DNA of 64,000 nt from JARIHD01 sp964610985. Its GTDB lineage: Bacteria > Patescibacteriota > Saccharimonadia > Saccharimonadales > UBA4665. This document shows, one piece after another, positions 16,648 to 25,450 of this stretch. Made by a program: the position numbers and the translations under genes. Position 1 is the stretch's first letter. Each line of letters opens with the position of its first letter. Below the pieces are notes generated by a model, which had not been told where the DNA came from, searched no databases, and worked only from the letters and a program-made list of their open reading frames with translations. Location of the stretch: assembly GCA_964610985.1 (NCBI GenBank), contig CAZSZJ010000001.1, positions 1 through 64,000 on the forward strand, in the 5' to 3' direction.

Positions 16648-17757
16648 CTACTTTTCTTGTAGTTTCGCTACGAAGGCGTTTAAGTCATCGGCCCAAATCT
16701 GAGGCTCTTCCCAGACCGTAAAGTGCGCACCCTTCTCCAGATCAGAAAAATGAATCAGGTTTGTCTTGCGCTCCGCCCATTCACGTGGCAATGGCGCATC
16801 GCCGGGACAATGGGCAACACCCGCCGGTACCTTGCTCTTTTCGAGAATTGGCTGGGCTGACATTGCCGCCACGCGCGTTTCGTAAGAAATTCGCATTGAT
16901 GAGCCGATGGTTTCCGTTACCCAGTAGATCATGATGTTTGTCAGTAACTCATCTTGGCCAAAACGTTCATCGAGCGATTCGCCCGTAGAAAGAGAGCTCA
17001 TCATACTTATAATCCAAGCCGCCAGACCAACGGGCGAATCATTAAACGCATAGGCGGCACTCTGTGGCTTGGTGGCGTTAAGCATACTGAACGCCCCCTC
17101 AGTAAAGAACCAATTCTGAATAAACCCAGCAAACTCTTGCTCGGGCGGGGAGAGACTTGCAAAATCGGTTGTTTGGTCAGGATATCCAACATCAGTAAGA
17201 TGCATTCCCAGAAGTAGCCCAGGCTTACGCTGTGCCAGAGACAGACTAACCAGTGAACCGCCGTCTCCGCCCGCCGATATGAATTTTTCGTAGCCTAACT
17301 CTTTTGTCATAAGCTCTGCAAAAAGATCTGAGATTTTGTCGATGGGCAAGCTAACGCGCTTAGAAAATCCCGTACCCGGCATCGAAGGTACAACGACATG
17401 ATATTTGTCTTTTAAAAGCGGCAATACTTTATGAAAGCGATAGAATGAATCCGGCCAACCATGCACGAGCAGCAGCGGAATCGCGTTAGGATTTTCGCTC
17501 GGTTGGTGTATAAAGTGAATATTTACACCCTCAATGTCGGCCGTAAATTGGGGAAGCTCGTTTATAGCGGCCTCGTGCTTTCGCCAATCGTATTTATTTA
17601 ACCAGTGATCTGCTAACTTTTTCATGTAGTCAAGGCTTGTACCGTATGCCCAGCCTGCGTCTTCGGCTTCGTCGGGCCAGCGGTGATGCTCTAGCCGATA
17701 TGCAAGGTCATCGAGAACCTCTTGCTTGACATTTACTTTAAAAGATTTGTGCGGCAT
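16648..17757 (-). CDS. Epoxide hydrolase with N-terminal EHN domain
   Basis: A 369-aa protein. Residues 1-100 form the EHN domain (VLDDLAYRLEHHRWPDEAED, YLADHW..KYDWRKHEAAINELPQF). The hydrolase core has LLLVHGWPDSFYRF (HGWP, characteristic of epoxide hydrolases), PSMPGTGFS and the nucleophile elbow S-A-G-G-D-G-G-S with Asp. The catalytic His is in EKGAHFTVWEEP. Trp replaces nothing at the oxyanion site, but GGDG differs from the usual GGDW. GGGGATAAGGT precedes the ATG. A second EHN hydrolase (39318-40466) is a paralogue, and both carry an identical 19-bp motif about 60 nt upstream, implying shared regulation. Probable role: detoxification of epoxides. Confidence 0.92.
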   Translation of the reverse strand: MPHKSFKVNVKQEVLDDLAYRLEHHRWPDEAEDAGWAYGTSLDYMKKLADHWLNKYDWRKHEAAINELPQFTADIEGVNIHFIHQPSENPNAIPLLLVHGWPDSFYRFHKVLPLLKDKYHVVVPSMPGTGFSKRVSLPIDKISDLFAELMTKELGYEKFISAGGDGGSLVSLSLAQRKPGLLLGMHLTDVGYPDQTTDFASLSPPEQEFAGFIQNWFFTEGAFSMLNATKPQSAAYAFNDSPVGLAAWIISMMSSLSTGESLDERFGQDELLTNIMIYWVTETIGSSMRISYETRVAAMSAQPILEKSKVPAGVAHCPGDAPLPREWAERKTNLIHFSDLEKGAHFTVWEEPQIWADDLNAFVAKLQEK

Positions 17758-17814
17758 ACCTTATCCCCTTTTCTTTTATGTATCATTTTAAGGATAGTAG
17801 ATAATTCATACTGC

Positions 17815-17833
17815 GTTTTGTAAAAAAACGACG
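17815..17833. promoter_or_regulatory. 19-bp motif shared upstream of both epoxide hydrolase genes (copy 1)
   Basis: GTTTTGTAAAAAAACGACG, 58-76 bp upstream of the epoxide hydrolase ATG at 17757. An identical 19-mer lies at 40530-40548, 64-82 bp upstream of the second epoxide hydrolase. A related copy (GTTTTGTAAAAAAGCGTC) occurs at 32647-32664 before the AlkZ-like gene. It is probably a regulator site. Confidence 0.6.
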
Positions 17834-17907
17834 TTTCACCGCAGCTCAAACTACTGGCTGCGCACTATGCAGTTTTTTTCAAAGCACTGTACGGCGCGGA
17901 CGCGAGC

Positions 17908-20900
17908 TCATAAGCGGCGGATCGTGTCGAGTGCTCTGCGTGATTCAAGTGACCTTAATTTCGCTCGAACCAGATCTGCCGCTCTCTTTGTGTAATGCGA
18001 AGCAAGCGGTCCGGCCGAGCCATCACCGTTGCGAAAACGAAAGATTTGGGTGAATGATTCTCGGTCGATATCGTGTTCCCGCGAAACCTGAAGTGCTATT
18101 TTTTGTACGTCACCTTCGCTCAGGTTAGTTTGTCGGCCAGAGAATTCAGCTGCAAGACGATACACCGATACGACATCATGGTCGGGATCCCCTGTATCTA
18201 GGGGCGCGATTTTGTAGGCTTTGATCGCCGTGGCGAGTGGCACGACATCTTCTTCCGGTACCCACGGACCCTGGTTGGTTGCAATCCAGTGTTTTGTGTT
18301 AATACGATTATCACTTGCAATCCTAAAGAGAACCGTCGGCGCACATGGAGCCTCGTGCGCTGCTAGCTGCCGGTGGATATTGACGTAACCTTTGGGTATG
18401 ACCAGGGGCCTAAGGGCTTGTTTTGATTTGGGCTTAATTACGACGACCGGACCCGTATAGTGATGCACCGTGCCGTAAGGATCTAGTGTGATCTTTACGG
18501 ATTCTGGGTTCGGTTTGCTTTCTGGCGAGGGTTGCTGCGGCGCTTTTTTTGGCGGTTCATAAGAGAGTTCAGCTGCCGGTATAGTAGGCGGATTAAGACG
18601 TCGCTGCGCATAATACGCCACTTCATTCGGGGCGGGTATATGCTCCGGCGGAAGACAGTAGGATTGAACGGTTTGGCTGAAAGCGACCCGCTCGGCGTCG
18701 CCGGCATCGAGCGGTGACATAGCAGCATTTTCGCGTGTTACAACCGGTGCACCTTCTATCGGCGGAAGGCCATATTCGATGAGGTCCGGTATCACGGACA
18801 TGGAATATATTTTGGTTGCGGCTGCACGGGCGAGTGGCAGACGGGCGTCAGCCTTGGGCAGTTTGGTTACGAGATACTGTTTTTGACGTCCAAAATATTT
18901 AGCGAGCATAGGGAGCGAGACTTCCCAAGGCAACACTCTCTCGGGTTTTAAATATTCTGCAAACGCTTCGCCCCATTCCCGCCTGACAAAGACGCCAAGT
19001 TGTTGACCGGTTGCACCCTGCATCCATTCAATAAGCGGCTTCTTATCATCATCGAGCGCCTTGAGCTTATTATGGACGCTGCTAAGCGATGATTCCGACA
19101 GCTCGGCAATCTCAGATAGGCCGATGTGTAGCCGGGGATCGGCCCGCTTGAGTGTTTCATTTATATCCCGGATGAATTGGGCGTCGGTTTCGTTTACATG
19201 GGCGCATACCCCAATCTCACCCCATACGGTATTACGGTGCTTATCGACGAGGGTAATGCCATATCTATCGGCGAACCCGTAGATATCATCGATGCCGAGT
19301 TCTTTTACGAGATCGGCAGCGGCTACATCGGTTTCGTCAGCCCGCGGAATCTTTTCAACCTCCTCGGAGATCTGTGCGATGGCGTCGATACCGTAGTATT
19401 TTGAGGAACGATGATATTTACTAATTCTGGGAAGGTGCCCGATGCCCAGCCGCTCAATAATACCGAGAATGCGGATTCGGGAAACGCCCAGCATATCGGC
19501 GATCTCATGCGCGAGGAGCTCGGTCGAACGCGCCAGCTCCGGAATCGGATGTTTCTCAAGATACTCATGAGCCTCGGGGGAATAATATCGCACGTACTGC
19601 ATTTCTCCCAATTGATCCCGTTCCCACGTTCCAACGTAGCGGATCTTTGGATCAGATAATTTGGCGAGTATGTTATACAGCCACTCTTCCGGAACCCCCT
19701 CGGGCAGCGTGACATTGAGCGGCCTGTAGTCTTCTGGGGGCATTTTTGCGAGGTCGGCGGGGGCGATCGTGGCTTCACGTATCGATATATTATCAACGAG
19801 GATCGAGGCTAGGTCCGCTGGCGGCACATATCGCTGGTACGGAGCTTGCTGCTGGGGGTTAGCTGGCCGATTTTCTTTTACGGCGAGCTTTCCGAGACTT
19901 TGGGGTGAGGAGGGGTTTATTTGTGCTGTTTGTTCGCCTGTATTTTCTTCATGGCCGTGCCGTAGACCGACATACTGCCCAGCAACAATAAGCTTGTCGG
20001 GTACATCAAGTGAATGATAGATTGAAGCTAATGACCTGCCCCGCCGCAATTCAGATGGAATTATTTCGACAGCAATAGCCAATTGCCCGCTTTTTCGGAG
20101 AACACGCCCCAGCCATTGGTCGACAATCCATATCGAACCTTGCGGTCCGATAATTATGAGCGCATCGAGATCAACAATATTGAGTCCTTCATTACCCGTA
20201 GAAACAGAGGTAATGAGTAGGCGTTTACCTTCACGGACACGCTGGATATTTGCCCCCGTCTGCAGCGTAATGTCAGACCCGATGGCGCAGGCAATTTCGC
20301 CATCCTCTATTTTGTCAAAGCGCGGATGTGGGGTAATCTGTCCCTGTCTGTACAATGCGTTGACCGCATCAGCAATCTCCCGTGCTTGTTTTAGGTTTTC
20401 GCCTGGCTGGCAAACGACAAGCGTTTTCCTGCCGCTTCGCAAAAAGTCCGCAGCCTGGCTAATGGCGATATTCTTGGCAGAGTCGGTTTCTGGACCAGCT
20501 TTGTAGGTAAACAACTGGACAGGACTTAAAATACCGTTCTCGATAAACTCGCGCATCGATCCGAACTGTGAATGCGGAAAGCGATGTCGCAAATCTCGGC
20601 GGCCATAAGAAATCGCCGGCGTAGCTGTGAACATATATAAACTAGACCCAAAACGGCTGACGTGATTCTGCATGGACGGTGCCAACGCCGTGCGGTGAGC
20701 CTCATCAAGTACGTGGCGCACGGTCGTATCGATACGCACAGCCCCCGCCTGGACGGCTGATTCGTACGACTCTGGGGTAGTGAGCAGTAGGTCATATTCA
20801 TCGTGGCCATCGCGGCGGTTCATACAATAAGCCCCGATTCGTATTGAGCGCCCGCCGGCACTCGAAAAACGCTGCAAGTCGCCTTCCGGATCTAAAAGCT

Positions 20901-21495
20901 GCTGCAATAAGACCTGGCTATGCACCAGACCCACCCCTGTCCGACGCTCAGGGATTACATCGCTAATCGGCAAACCGATCCCTGCGTAATTAATGACAAG
21001 CGCCTCCACCAGCGTCTTGCCCGCGGCAGGCGGCGCGACCGTCAACAGCCCGTCCCGGTAAGGGCTCGCCTCTTTTTTGGAGTGATGAGGTGCTTCCTGG
21101 GAATGACTGACAATCCGCCCCATTACCTTCGCCTGAAACGAACCAACGGGCGTATCGATGCCATGCACTTCTTGCATCATAGCAGGCGGCCGATGCCAGT
21201 TAAGCAGCGTGTCATGAGCCGAACGCAGGCCGGCAGCCAGCAGTCGTGTTTCAGGTAATTGCCGTATCTCGACTATCTGCTCGGTGGTCGCCTCGGCAAG
21301 ATTGTTTCCGGTAATTCCAAATCGTTCCTGAAACGCAGCGGCAAGCGATTGATAGGTAAAACCCCGTATATCTTCTTCAGTGACAAATAAACCATCGACC
21401 CCTTCAGGCCGGAGCGGGACGCCGAGAGTCTCTTCAACAATGGCCGCACCCGGGGGCAGCTCAAGGCTAATGGGATCTTGGGGTATTTCGCCTAT
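17908..21495 (-). CDS. Large SF2 helicase-like ATPase with helix-turn-helix repeats; no canonical start codon
   Basis: From the first ATG (21180) the protein is 1090 aa, but the same frame continues upstream without a stop for another ~110 coding-like codons (…GEIPQDPISLELPPG…RLLAAGLRSAHDTLLNWHRPP). No ATG, GTG or TTG occurs there. AGGAGA lies 7 nt before an ATA codon (21493-21495), taken here as the provisional start. In 1090-aa numbering: Walker A PPAAGKT (50-56), DEAH (159-162), TATP (185-188), and QWLGRVLRK as motif VI near 355. The region beyond about residue 480 has HTH-like segments (LLAHEIADMLGVSRIRILGI, LHIGLSEIAELSESSLSSV). It is probably a nucleic-acid translocase; the partner is unknown. 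Confidence 0.75.
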   Translation of the reverse strand: MGEIPQDPISLELPPGAAIVEETLGVPLRPEGVDGLFVTEEDIRGFTYQSLAAAFQERFGITGNNLAEATTEQIVEIRQLPETRLLAAGLRSAHDTLLNWHRPPAMMQEVHGIDTPVGSFQAKVMGRIVSHSQEAPHHSKKEASPYRDGLLTVAPPAAGKTLVEALVINYAGIGLPISDVIPERRTGVGLVHSQVLLQQLLDPEGDLQRFSSAGGRSIRIGAYCMNRRDGHDEYDLLLTTPESYESAVQAGAVRIDTTVRHVLDEAHRTALAPSMQNHVSRFGSSLYMFTATPAISYGRRDLRHRFPHSQFGSMREFIENGILSPVQLFTYKAGPETDSAKNIAISQAADFLRSGRKTLVVCQPGENLKQAREIADAVNALYRQGQITPHPRFDKIEDGEIACAIGSDITLQTGANIQRVREGKRLLITSVSTGNEGLNIVDLDALIIIGPQGSIWIVDQWLGRVLRKSGQLAIAVEIIPSELRRGRSLASIYHSLDVPDKLIVAGQYVGLRHGHEENTGEQTAQINPSSPQSLGKLAVKENRPANPQQQAPYQRYVPPADLASILVDNISIREATIAPADLAKMPPEDYRPLNVTLPEGVPEEWLYNILAKLSDPKIRYVGTWERDQLGEMQYVRYYSPEAHEYLEKHPIPELARSTELLAHEIADMLGVSRIRILGIIERLGIGHLPRISKYHRSSKYYGIDAIAQISEEVEKIPRADETDVAAADLVKELGIDDIYGFADRYGITLVDKHRNTVWGEIGVCAHVNETDAQFIRDINETLKRADPRLHIGLSEIAELSESSLSSVHNKLKALDDDKKPLIEWMQGATGQQLGVFVRREWGEAFAEYLKPERVLPWEVSLPMLAKYFGRQKQYLVTKLPKADARLPLARAAATKIYSMSVIPDLIEYGLPPIEGAPVVTRENAAMSPLDAGDAERVAFSQTVQSYCLPPEHIPAPNEVAYYAQRRLNPPTIPAAELSYEPPKKAPQQPSPESKPNPESVKITLDPYGTVHHYTGPVVVIKPKSKQALRPLVIPKGYVNIHRQLAAHEAPCAPTVLFRIASDNRINTKHWIATNQGPWVPEEDVVPLATAIKAYKIAPLDTGDPDHDVVSVYRLAAEFSGRQTNLSEGDVQKIALQVSREHDIDRESFTQIFRFRNGDGSAGPLASHYTKRAADLVRAKLRSLESRRALDTIRRL

Positions 21496-21600
21496 AACGG
21501 GATCTCCTACGGTTTACAACACTACAAGGTATGTGCTAAGTGTCATTTTATATGTAGTTACCGGGGAAAATCGGCGCTGTGTACCTTGCCGTCTGTACTA

Positions 21601-21720
21601 GTGTGAGCCCAAATCGATTATCTTTAGACCAGCGATACTATTTGCAGTATTGGCCGCAAGATACGATTTCCCGTCCCTGGAAATGCCGAGATTACCTTCG
21701 TATGTATGAGAAAGATTATA
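21601..21720 (-). pseudogene. Decayed 5' copy of the P-loop protein encoded at 25451-25939
   Basis: The minus strand reads TATAAT, 7 nt, then ATA-CAT-ACG-AAG-GTA-ATC-TCG-GCA-TTT-CCA, which aligns with the intact gene's TATAAT, 7 nt, ATG-AAA-ACA-ACG-GTA. Translation with one frameshift gives VISAFPGTG, then SYLAANT and GLKIIDLGSH, versus VVLAFPGAGKSYFAANN and GLKIIDLDSH in the intact copy. The start codon is ATA instead of ATG, one A is missing in the Walker A lysine codon, and similarity ends after the IDLxSH strand. It is therefore a dead fragment of a duplication about 4 kb away. The rest of 21516-21784 shows no gene. Confidence 0.7.
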
Positions 21721-21784
21721 CCAAATGCCGATTCTCTCAGCCATGGTATCATGTCCAGCCACCGCGTTACTCCGAAAATGTCGT

Positions 21785-23185
21785 TTAAGATTCTATGGCA
21801 GGCTTTTTGATTTGCTTAACGAATAAGCTCAAAACCAGGGCCACCAAAACAAAGACCAGCGCAATCATGAACGCCCTGTTATAGCCGTGGACCAATGCCG
21901 CCATCGGCTGGAGGTTAGTTGCGGCAGCGGCAGTAGAGGCAGCAATGCCCGATATCACCGCCAAACCAAGTGCGCCGCCCATTTGTTGCGCTGTACTAAT
22001 CAGACCTGAGGCCAGTCCCGCTTCCCGTAACGGCACACCAGATGTGGCCGCCGTAAATAGCGGCGTAAACACCATTCCAACGCCGAGCGGCATCATAATA
22101 ACCGTGAACAGCAGGTCGGCGACATACGATCCATCCACCGGCAAACGAATCATCCAAGCGACCGCCGCCCCCGTAATCACAAGACCGGCAACCAAAAATG
22201 GCTTGAACCCGTACTTCGCTATAAGCTTCGGCATTCTGTTTGACAAAATACCCACTATTATCGGAAATGGCAGAAACGCCAGGCCAATCTGTAACGGACT
22301 AAACTGCAGAACAATCTGCATATAGAGCGACATCAGAAAGAACATGCCCATCATTCCTGCTGCAACTGGTGCCAAAATCAAATTTGCAACGGTCACATTA
22401 CGTATTTTAAAGATAGAAAGCGGTACCAAGGGATGCTTACTGCGTGATTCATTGGCAACAAACGCCACAAGCAAGACTGCTGCAAGACCAAATAGCCAGA
22501 GCGTTGCAGCGTTCGTCCAACCGTCCTTGATCGCCAACTCTGCGGCGTATACAATGCCGATCAAACCACCGGTAACCAGTAGAGCGCCCGGCAGGTCCAA
22601 ATGCTTGTGGGATCGCTCTTCATTAGCATGCTTGGGTATAAGTTTGGATATGCCGAATGCTACCGTGATACCAATAGGAACATTAATAAAGAAGTTCCAG
22701 CGCCAGTCAAGGTACTGTGTCAAAATGCCACCGAGCAGCAAGCCCACTGCGCCACCACCCGCGGCCACAATCGTCCACAAACTGAGCGCCTTCGTACGCT
22801 CCTCGTCCTGAAAAGTGGTAAGAACCATAGAAAACGCCGCTGGCGACATAAGGGCCGCCGATAGTCCCTGTACGACCCGAAAAGCTATAATCTGAAACTC
22901 ATTCTGGGAAAAACCAATCAACAGCGAGGCAAAAGTAAATCCAATCATGCCTATAAGCAACACTCGTCGGCGACCAAAAAGGTCAGCCGCACGCCCGCCG
23001 AGCAGCAAAAAACCGCCAAAGGCCAGTGCGTAGGCAGTGACCACCCACTGCAAAGAACTGTCGCTAAAATGCAGCGCTTCTTTAATGATAGGCAGCGCGA
23101 CATTGGCAACGACAGTGTCCAACACCACCATAAACTGCGCTACGGCCATTAGTCCAAAGATTAGCCAGCGTGACCTCTCCTTCAT
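21785..23185 (-). CDS. MFS multidrug efflux transporter, DHA2 (EmrB/QacA) family, 14 TM
   Basis: A 466-aa protein. The start at MKERSRW is chosen because GGAG lies 7 nt upstream and because a strong promoter (-10 at 23223-23228) overlaps the longer alternative start. It has about 14 hydrophobic segments. The family marks are VLDTVVANVALPIIKEAL in TM1 (motif D1), GRAADLFGRRRVLLIG (motif A) and ALSLWTIVAAGGGAVGLLLGGIL (motif C). It exports drugs or lipophilic toxins by proton antiport in characterised members. It is divergent from a MarR regulator (23292-23711), and the intergenic region contains repeated TTGACAA elements, so MarR repression is the expected control. Confidence 0.94.
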   Translation of the reverse strand: MKERSRWLIFGLMAVAQFMVVLDTVVANVALPIIKEALHFSDSSLQWVVTAYALAFGGFLLLGGRAADLFGRRRVLLIGMIGFTFASLLIGFSQNEFQIIAFRVVQGLSAALMSPAAFSMVLTTFQDEERTKALSLWTIVAAGGGAVGLLLGGILTQYLDWRWNFFINVPIGITVAFGISKLIPKHANEERSHKHLDLPGALLVTGGLIGIVYAAELAIKDGWTNAATLWLFGLAAVLLVAFVANESRSKHPLVPLSIFKIRNVTVANLILAPVAAGMMGMFFLMSLYMQIVLQFSPLQIGLAFLPFPIIVGILSNRMPKLIAKYGFKPFLVAGLVITGAAVAWMIRLPVDGSYVADLLFTVIMMPLGVGMVFTPLFTAATSGVPLREAGLASGLISTAQQMGGALGLAVISGIAASTAAAATNLQPMAALVHGYNRAFMIALVFVLVALVLSLFVKQIKKPAIES

Positions 23186-23222
23186 ATATTCTCCTTTTGT
23201 TTTACTGGAAGCAATGCGATTC

Positions 23223-23251
23223 ATTGTATTTGTAAAAGGTTGAGATTGTCA
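23223..23251 (-). promoter_or_regulatory. Near-consensus sigma-70 promoter of the MFS exporter
   Basis: On the minus strand: TTGACA (23246-23251), 17-nt spacer, TACAAT (23223-23228). A second TTGACA (23262-23267) lies 10 nt further upstream, so two TTGACAA direct repeats flank the -35. This is a plausible MarR operator. Confidence 0.8.
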
Positions 23252-23279
23252 ACTATTTTGTTTGTCAAATGATTTGCGA

Positions 23280-23285
23280 TATAAT
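23280..23285 (+). promoter_or_regulatory. -10 TATAAT of the marR gene, leaderless arrangement
   Basis: Perfect TATAAT followed by GAAATT and the ATG at 23292. A weak TTGTTT lies 16 nt upstream. The region overlaps the TTGACAA repeats of the divergent exporter promoter, so one bound regulator could block both. Confidence 0.7.
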
Positions 23286-23291
23286 GAAATT

Positions 23292-23711
23292 ATGGAAAAC
23301 CACTTTGAACAAAATCCTGCATGGCTATTAATCCGCCATTCCATTCCCGCAAAGCTTGCTTTCGCAAAGACGGCCGAGCAATTTGGCCTGACTTATATGC
23401 AATTACTTACACTCTGTTTGGTCGCTTCGTGCAAAGAGGGTCCGGCCATGCAAGGAGTTACGGCAACGCTTGGATGTGACGCATCCAATGTTACAGGATT
23501 GGTTGATAAACTCGTGGCCCAAGGCTTTTTAGAGCGCAGTGAATCGCCCCACGACCGACGCACCAAAATCGTCAAACTCACCAGCAAAGGTGTACAAACG
23601 CGTTCGGATGCATTACAAAAATTCGCTCAGACAACCATCTTTAGCGAGTTGACCACCGAAGAAATCGACACACTCGCGCGTATTCTGAGCAAATTACAGC
23701 CCCGGCAGTAA
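23292..23711 (+). CDS. MarR-family transcriptional regulator
   Basis: A 139-aa protein. The start at MENHFEQN was chosen because TATAAT lies 6 nt before it; the longer frame to 23262 runs through the promoter. The winged-helix core is clear: LTYMQLLTLCLVASCKEGPA, the recognition region ATLGCDASNVTGLVDKL, and the wing LERSESPHDRRTKIVKLT with the family DxRxxxV-L signature, then a C-terminal dimerisation helix. It is transcribed divergently from the MFS exporter and is its likely repressor, released by an exported drug or phenolic ligand. Confidence 0.93.
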   Translation: MENHFEQNPAWLLIRHSIPAKLAFAKTAEQFGLTYMQLLTLCLVASCKEGPAMQGVTATLGCDASNVTGLVDKLVAQGFLERSESPHDRRTKIVKLTSKGVQTRSDALQKFAQTTIFSELTTEEIDTLARILSKLQPRQ

Positions 23712-23729
23712 CTCGTACATCCTAAAGGT

Positions 23730-24014
23730 CTATACAGGCGTACGGTGCAGGAACTTTACCGTAGCGTCAAGCGTGGGCTGGGTGTTGTGCTCCGCAAAAA
23801 TATACTTATTCTTGAAGGGCAACTTAGGGTCGTGGCGCCCCACAATTGCCGCCGCAATTTGCTTGGCCGCAGCCAGCTCAGCATCAGCATCCGGCAATTG
23901 CCAAATCTTAGTACGCAAAGTAAACGAAAAGGCCAGCACAAAAGCACCGCCTCTAGCGGTCTGTACCTCGAACTTTGCTGAGTTGCCGGCGTGAGACAGG
24001 ACGGTTACTTTCAT
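23730..24014 (-). CDS. Hypothetical protein, 94 aa
   Basis: A small soluble protein, unrecognised. It has alternating beta-rich stretches (VTVLSHAGNSAKFEVQTARG, AFVLAFSFTL) and a helical centre (DADAELAAAKQIAAAIVG). Its ATG overlaps the stop of the upstream cupin-like gene in an ATGA-type junction (24011-24014), so the two are translationally coupled and probably functionally linked. Confidence 0.7.
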   Translation of the reverse strand: MKVTVLSHAGNSAKFEVQTARGGAFVLAFSFTLRTKIWQLPDADAELAAAKQIAAAIVGRHDPKLPFKNKYIFAEHNTQPTLDATVKFLHRTPV

Positions 24015-24328
24015 AATGAAGCCGCCTTTGCCGCCGATTCATAACAGACACAGCCGCCAAAACCCACCCGTATATCGCAGCGCAGATTAGCCGGGACATC
24101 TAGCACGTCACCAGATTGCAGCGAATACGTCTTGCCCTCAATAGTGCAGTTAAACTGACCTTCGGCGCACCAAAGTTGCATGCCTGTAGGGAATTGCCTA
24201 GGAGCAATTTCGTCACCATCCTCGGCCTTCCAACGACGCGCCACTATTTGTTTGCGCTTCAGCAGCTCCATGAGCTCTTCCTCAGCAGACTCATATACTC
24301 TGGACCAACGAGATTTGCGTATTTGCAT
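24011..24328 (-). CDS. Small cupin-fold protein
   Basis: A 105-aa protein. The start at MQIRKSRW follows TATACT plus 6 nt. The C-terminal half has a single-cupin pattern: FPTGMQLWCAEGQFNCTIEGK, YSLQSGDVLDVPANLRCDIRVG, with the G-D-x-x-x-x-P turn of cupin motif 2. The His ligands of metal-binding cupins are not obvious, so it may bind a ligand without metal. The N-terminal 35 residues are charged and helical. It is first in a two-gene operon with the 94-aa hypothetical protein. Confidence 0.7.
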   Translation of the reverse strand: MQIRKSRWSRVYESAEEELMELLKRKQIVARRWKAEDGDEIAPRQFPTGMQLWCAEGQFNCTIEGKTYSLQSGDVLDVPANLRCDIRVGFGGCVCYESAAKAASL

Positions 24329-24334
24329 GTATGC

Positions 24335-24340
24335 AGTATA
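24335..24340 (-). promoter_or_regulatory. -10 TATACT, leaderless arrangement, cupin operon
   Basis: TATACT, 6 nt (GCATAC), ATG on the minus strand. Confidence 0.55.
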
Positions 24341-24379
24341 CACCCTGCAACCCTCTGTTCTAGCTAACGACGTTGCGGC

Positions 24380-25435
24380 TTACCAGGTATCATCCGACAT
24401 ATCCTGCGCCTGCCGGTTTATGCTTTTGTGAGATCTCATGTTAGACCGTTTGGCTTGGACTTCGTTTTTCTTACGGAGGCCTTTTAGCTCATGCTTCATT
24501 TTTATGTAATCCGCATAATGGGATGCCTGCAAAGTGCCGTCCCGAAAAGCAGCCTGGACGGCACAGCCCGATTCACTGATATGCCGGCAAGTCGTGTATT
24601 TGCACTGTTTTATAAGTGCAGCCACATCATCAAAATTATCATCCAGGTCTTCCTCTGTGCCCCACAGCTGCAACTCCCGAATACCAGGCGTGTCGATAAG
24701 CAGTCCGCCGCCGGGCAGCACAAACAGCTTGCGGTGGACAGTGGTATGCTGACCCTTATCGTCGGAGATGCGGACCGCCTTGGTGGCCTGCCTCTCCTTG
24801 TTTAACAATTTGTTGGTAAGGGTAGACTTGCCCACGCCAGACGACCCCAGCAAAATAGCGGTCTGCCCGCGCTGAATGTGCGCCAGAATCTCGGCCACAC
24901 CGTCACCCTGGATGGCAGCACTAACAATAATAGGCAGATCGAGCATGCGCAAATCCTCCAGATAAGGTCTGACGTCGTCGACTTTATCGGCCTTATTGAG
25001 CACGATCACTGGAGTAATATTCCCAATGGAAAGCTGATACAAAAATCGCTTTAGCCGTTCGACACTAAAGTCATTATCCAAAGCCAGCAGTACAAAAGCG
25101 ATATCTACATTGGCGGCGATAACCTGCTTTATCGTTTGCCGGCCGGCCACTTTGCGGGCGATTTCGCTACGACGAGGGACAACAGCCTCGATGACTGCAT
25201 GGCCCGTGTCCGGCACACGAACCGCCACCCAATCCCCCACCTTTGGGGCATGCTCCGGGCCAGCGTAATGGGAGAGCTTGCCCGATAATTCTGCCGTTAT
25301 CGGTGCAGGAGTCACGATCTTTAGAGAAGTACCAAAGTCGGCGATAACCCGGGCCGGCACAAGGCCCGCCGTATCAAGCGTTTGCCATTTCTCATAGAAT
25401 TCCTTAGTCCATCCGTACTGCACCAATTGTTCCAT
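24380..25435 (-). CDS. rsgA: Ribosome small-subunit-dependent GTPase A
   Basis: A 351-aa protein of normal RsgA/YjeQ length. An N-terminal OB-fold (about 25-105, HAPKVGDWVAV) is followed by the circularly permuted GTPase with G4 NKAD, G1 GSSGVGKST, the switch threonine region GQHTTVHRKLF and G3 DTPG. A C-terminal zinc-binding segment has C-x6-C-x-H-x6-C (QCKYTTCRHISESGCAV). The extended basic tail (KGLRKKNEVQAKRSNMRSHK) fits rRNA binding. It releases maturation factors during late 30S assembly. A GATACT hexamer 6 nt before the ATG suggests a leaderless transcript, notable for a ribosome-assembly factor. Confidence 0.97.
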   Translation of the reverse strand: MEQLVQYGWTKEFYEKWQTLDTAGLVPARVIADFGTSLKIVTPAPITAELSGKLSHYAGPEHAPKVGDWVAVRVPDTGHAVIEAVVPRRSEIARKVAGRQTIKQVIAANVDIAFVLLALDNDFSVERLKRFLYQLSIGNITPVIVLNKADKVDDVRPYLEDLRMLDLPIIVSAAIQGDGVAEILAHIQRGQTAILLGSSGVGKSTLTNKLLNKERQATKAVRISDDKGQHTTVHRKLFVLPGGGLLIDTPGIRELQLWGTEEDLDDNFDDVAALIKQCKYTTCRHISESGCAVQAAFRDGTLQASHYADYIKMKHELKGLRKKNEVQAKRSNMRSHKSINRQAQDMSDDTW

Positions 25436-25441
25436 GTATCT

Positions 25442-25447
25442 AGTATC
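25442..25447 (-). promoter_or_regulatory. -10 GATACT, leaderless arrangement, rsgA
   Basis: GATACT, 6 nt (AGATAC), ATG on the minus strand. It overlaps the last codons of the upstream P-loop gene, which ends at 25451. Confidence 0.45.
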
Positions 25448-25450
25448 GCA

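Noticed and set aside
19323..19796. 157-codon minus-strand ORF overlapping the helicase in another frame
   Set aside because: Lower coding character than the helicase frame, which is continuous across the region.
22344..22811. 155-codon plus-strand ORF antisense to the MFS exporter
   Set aside because: A shadow of a well-supported transporter gene; composition follows the reversed codon pattern of membrane helices.
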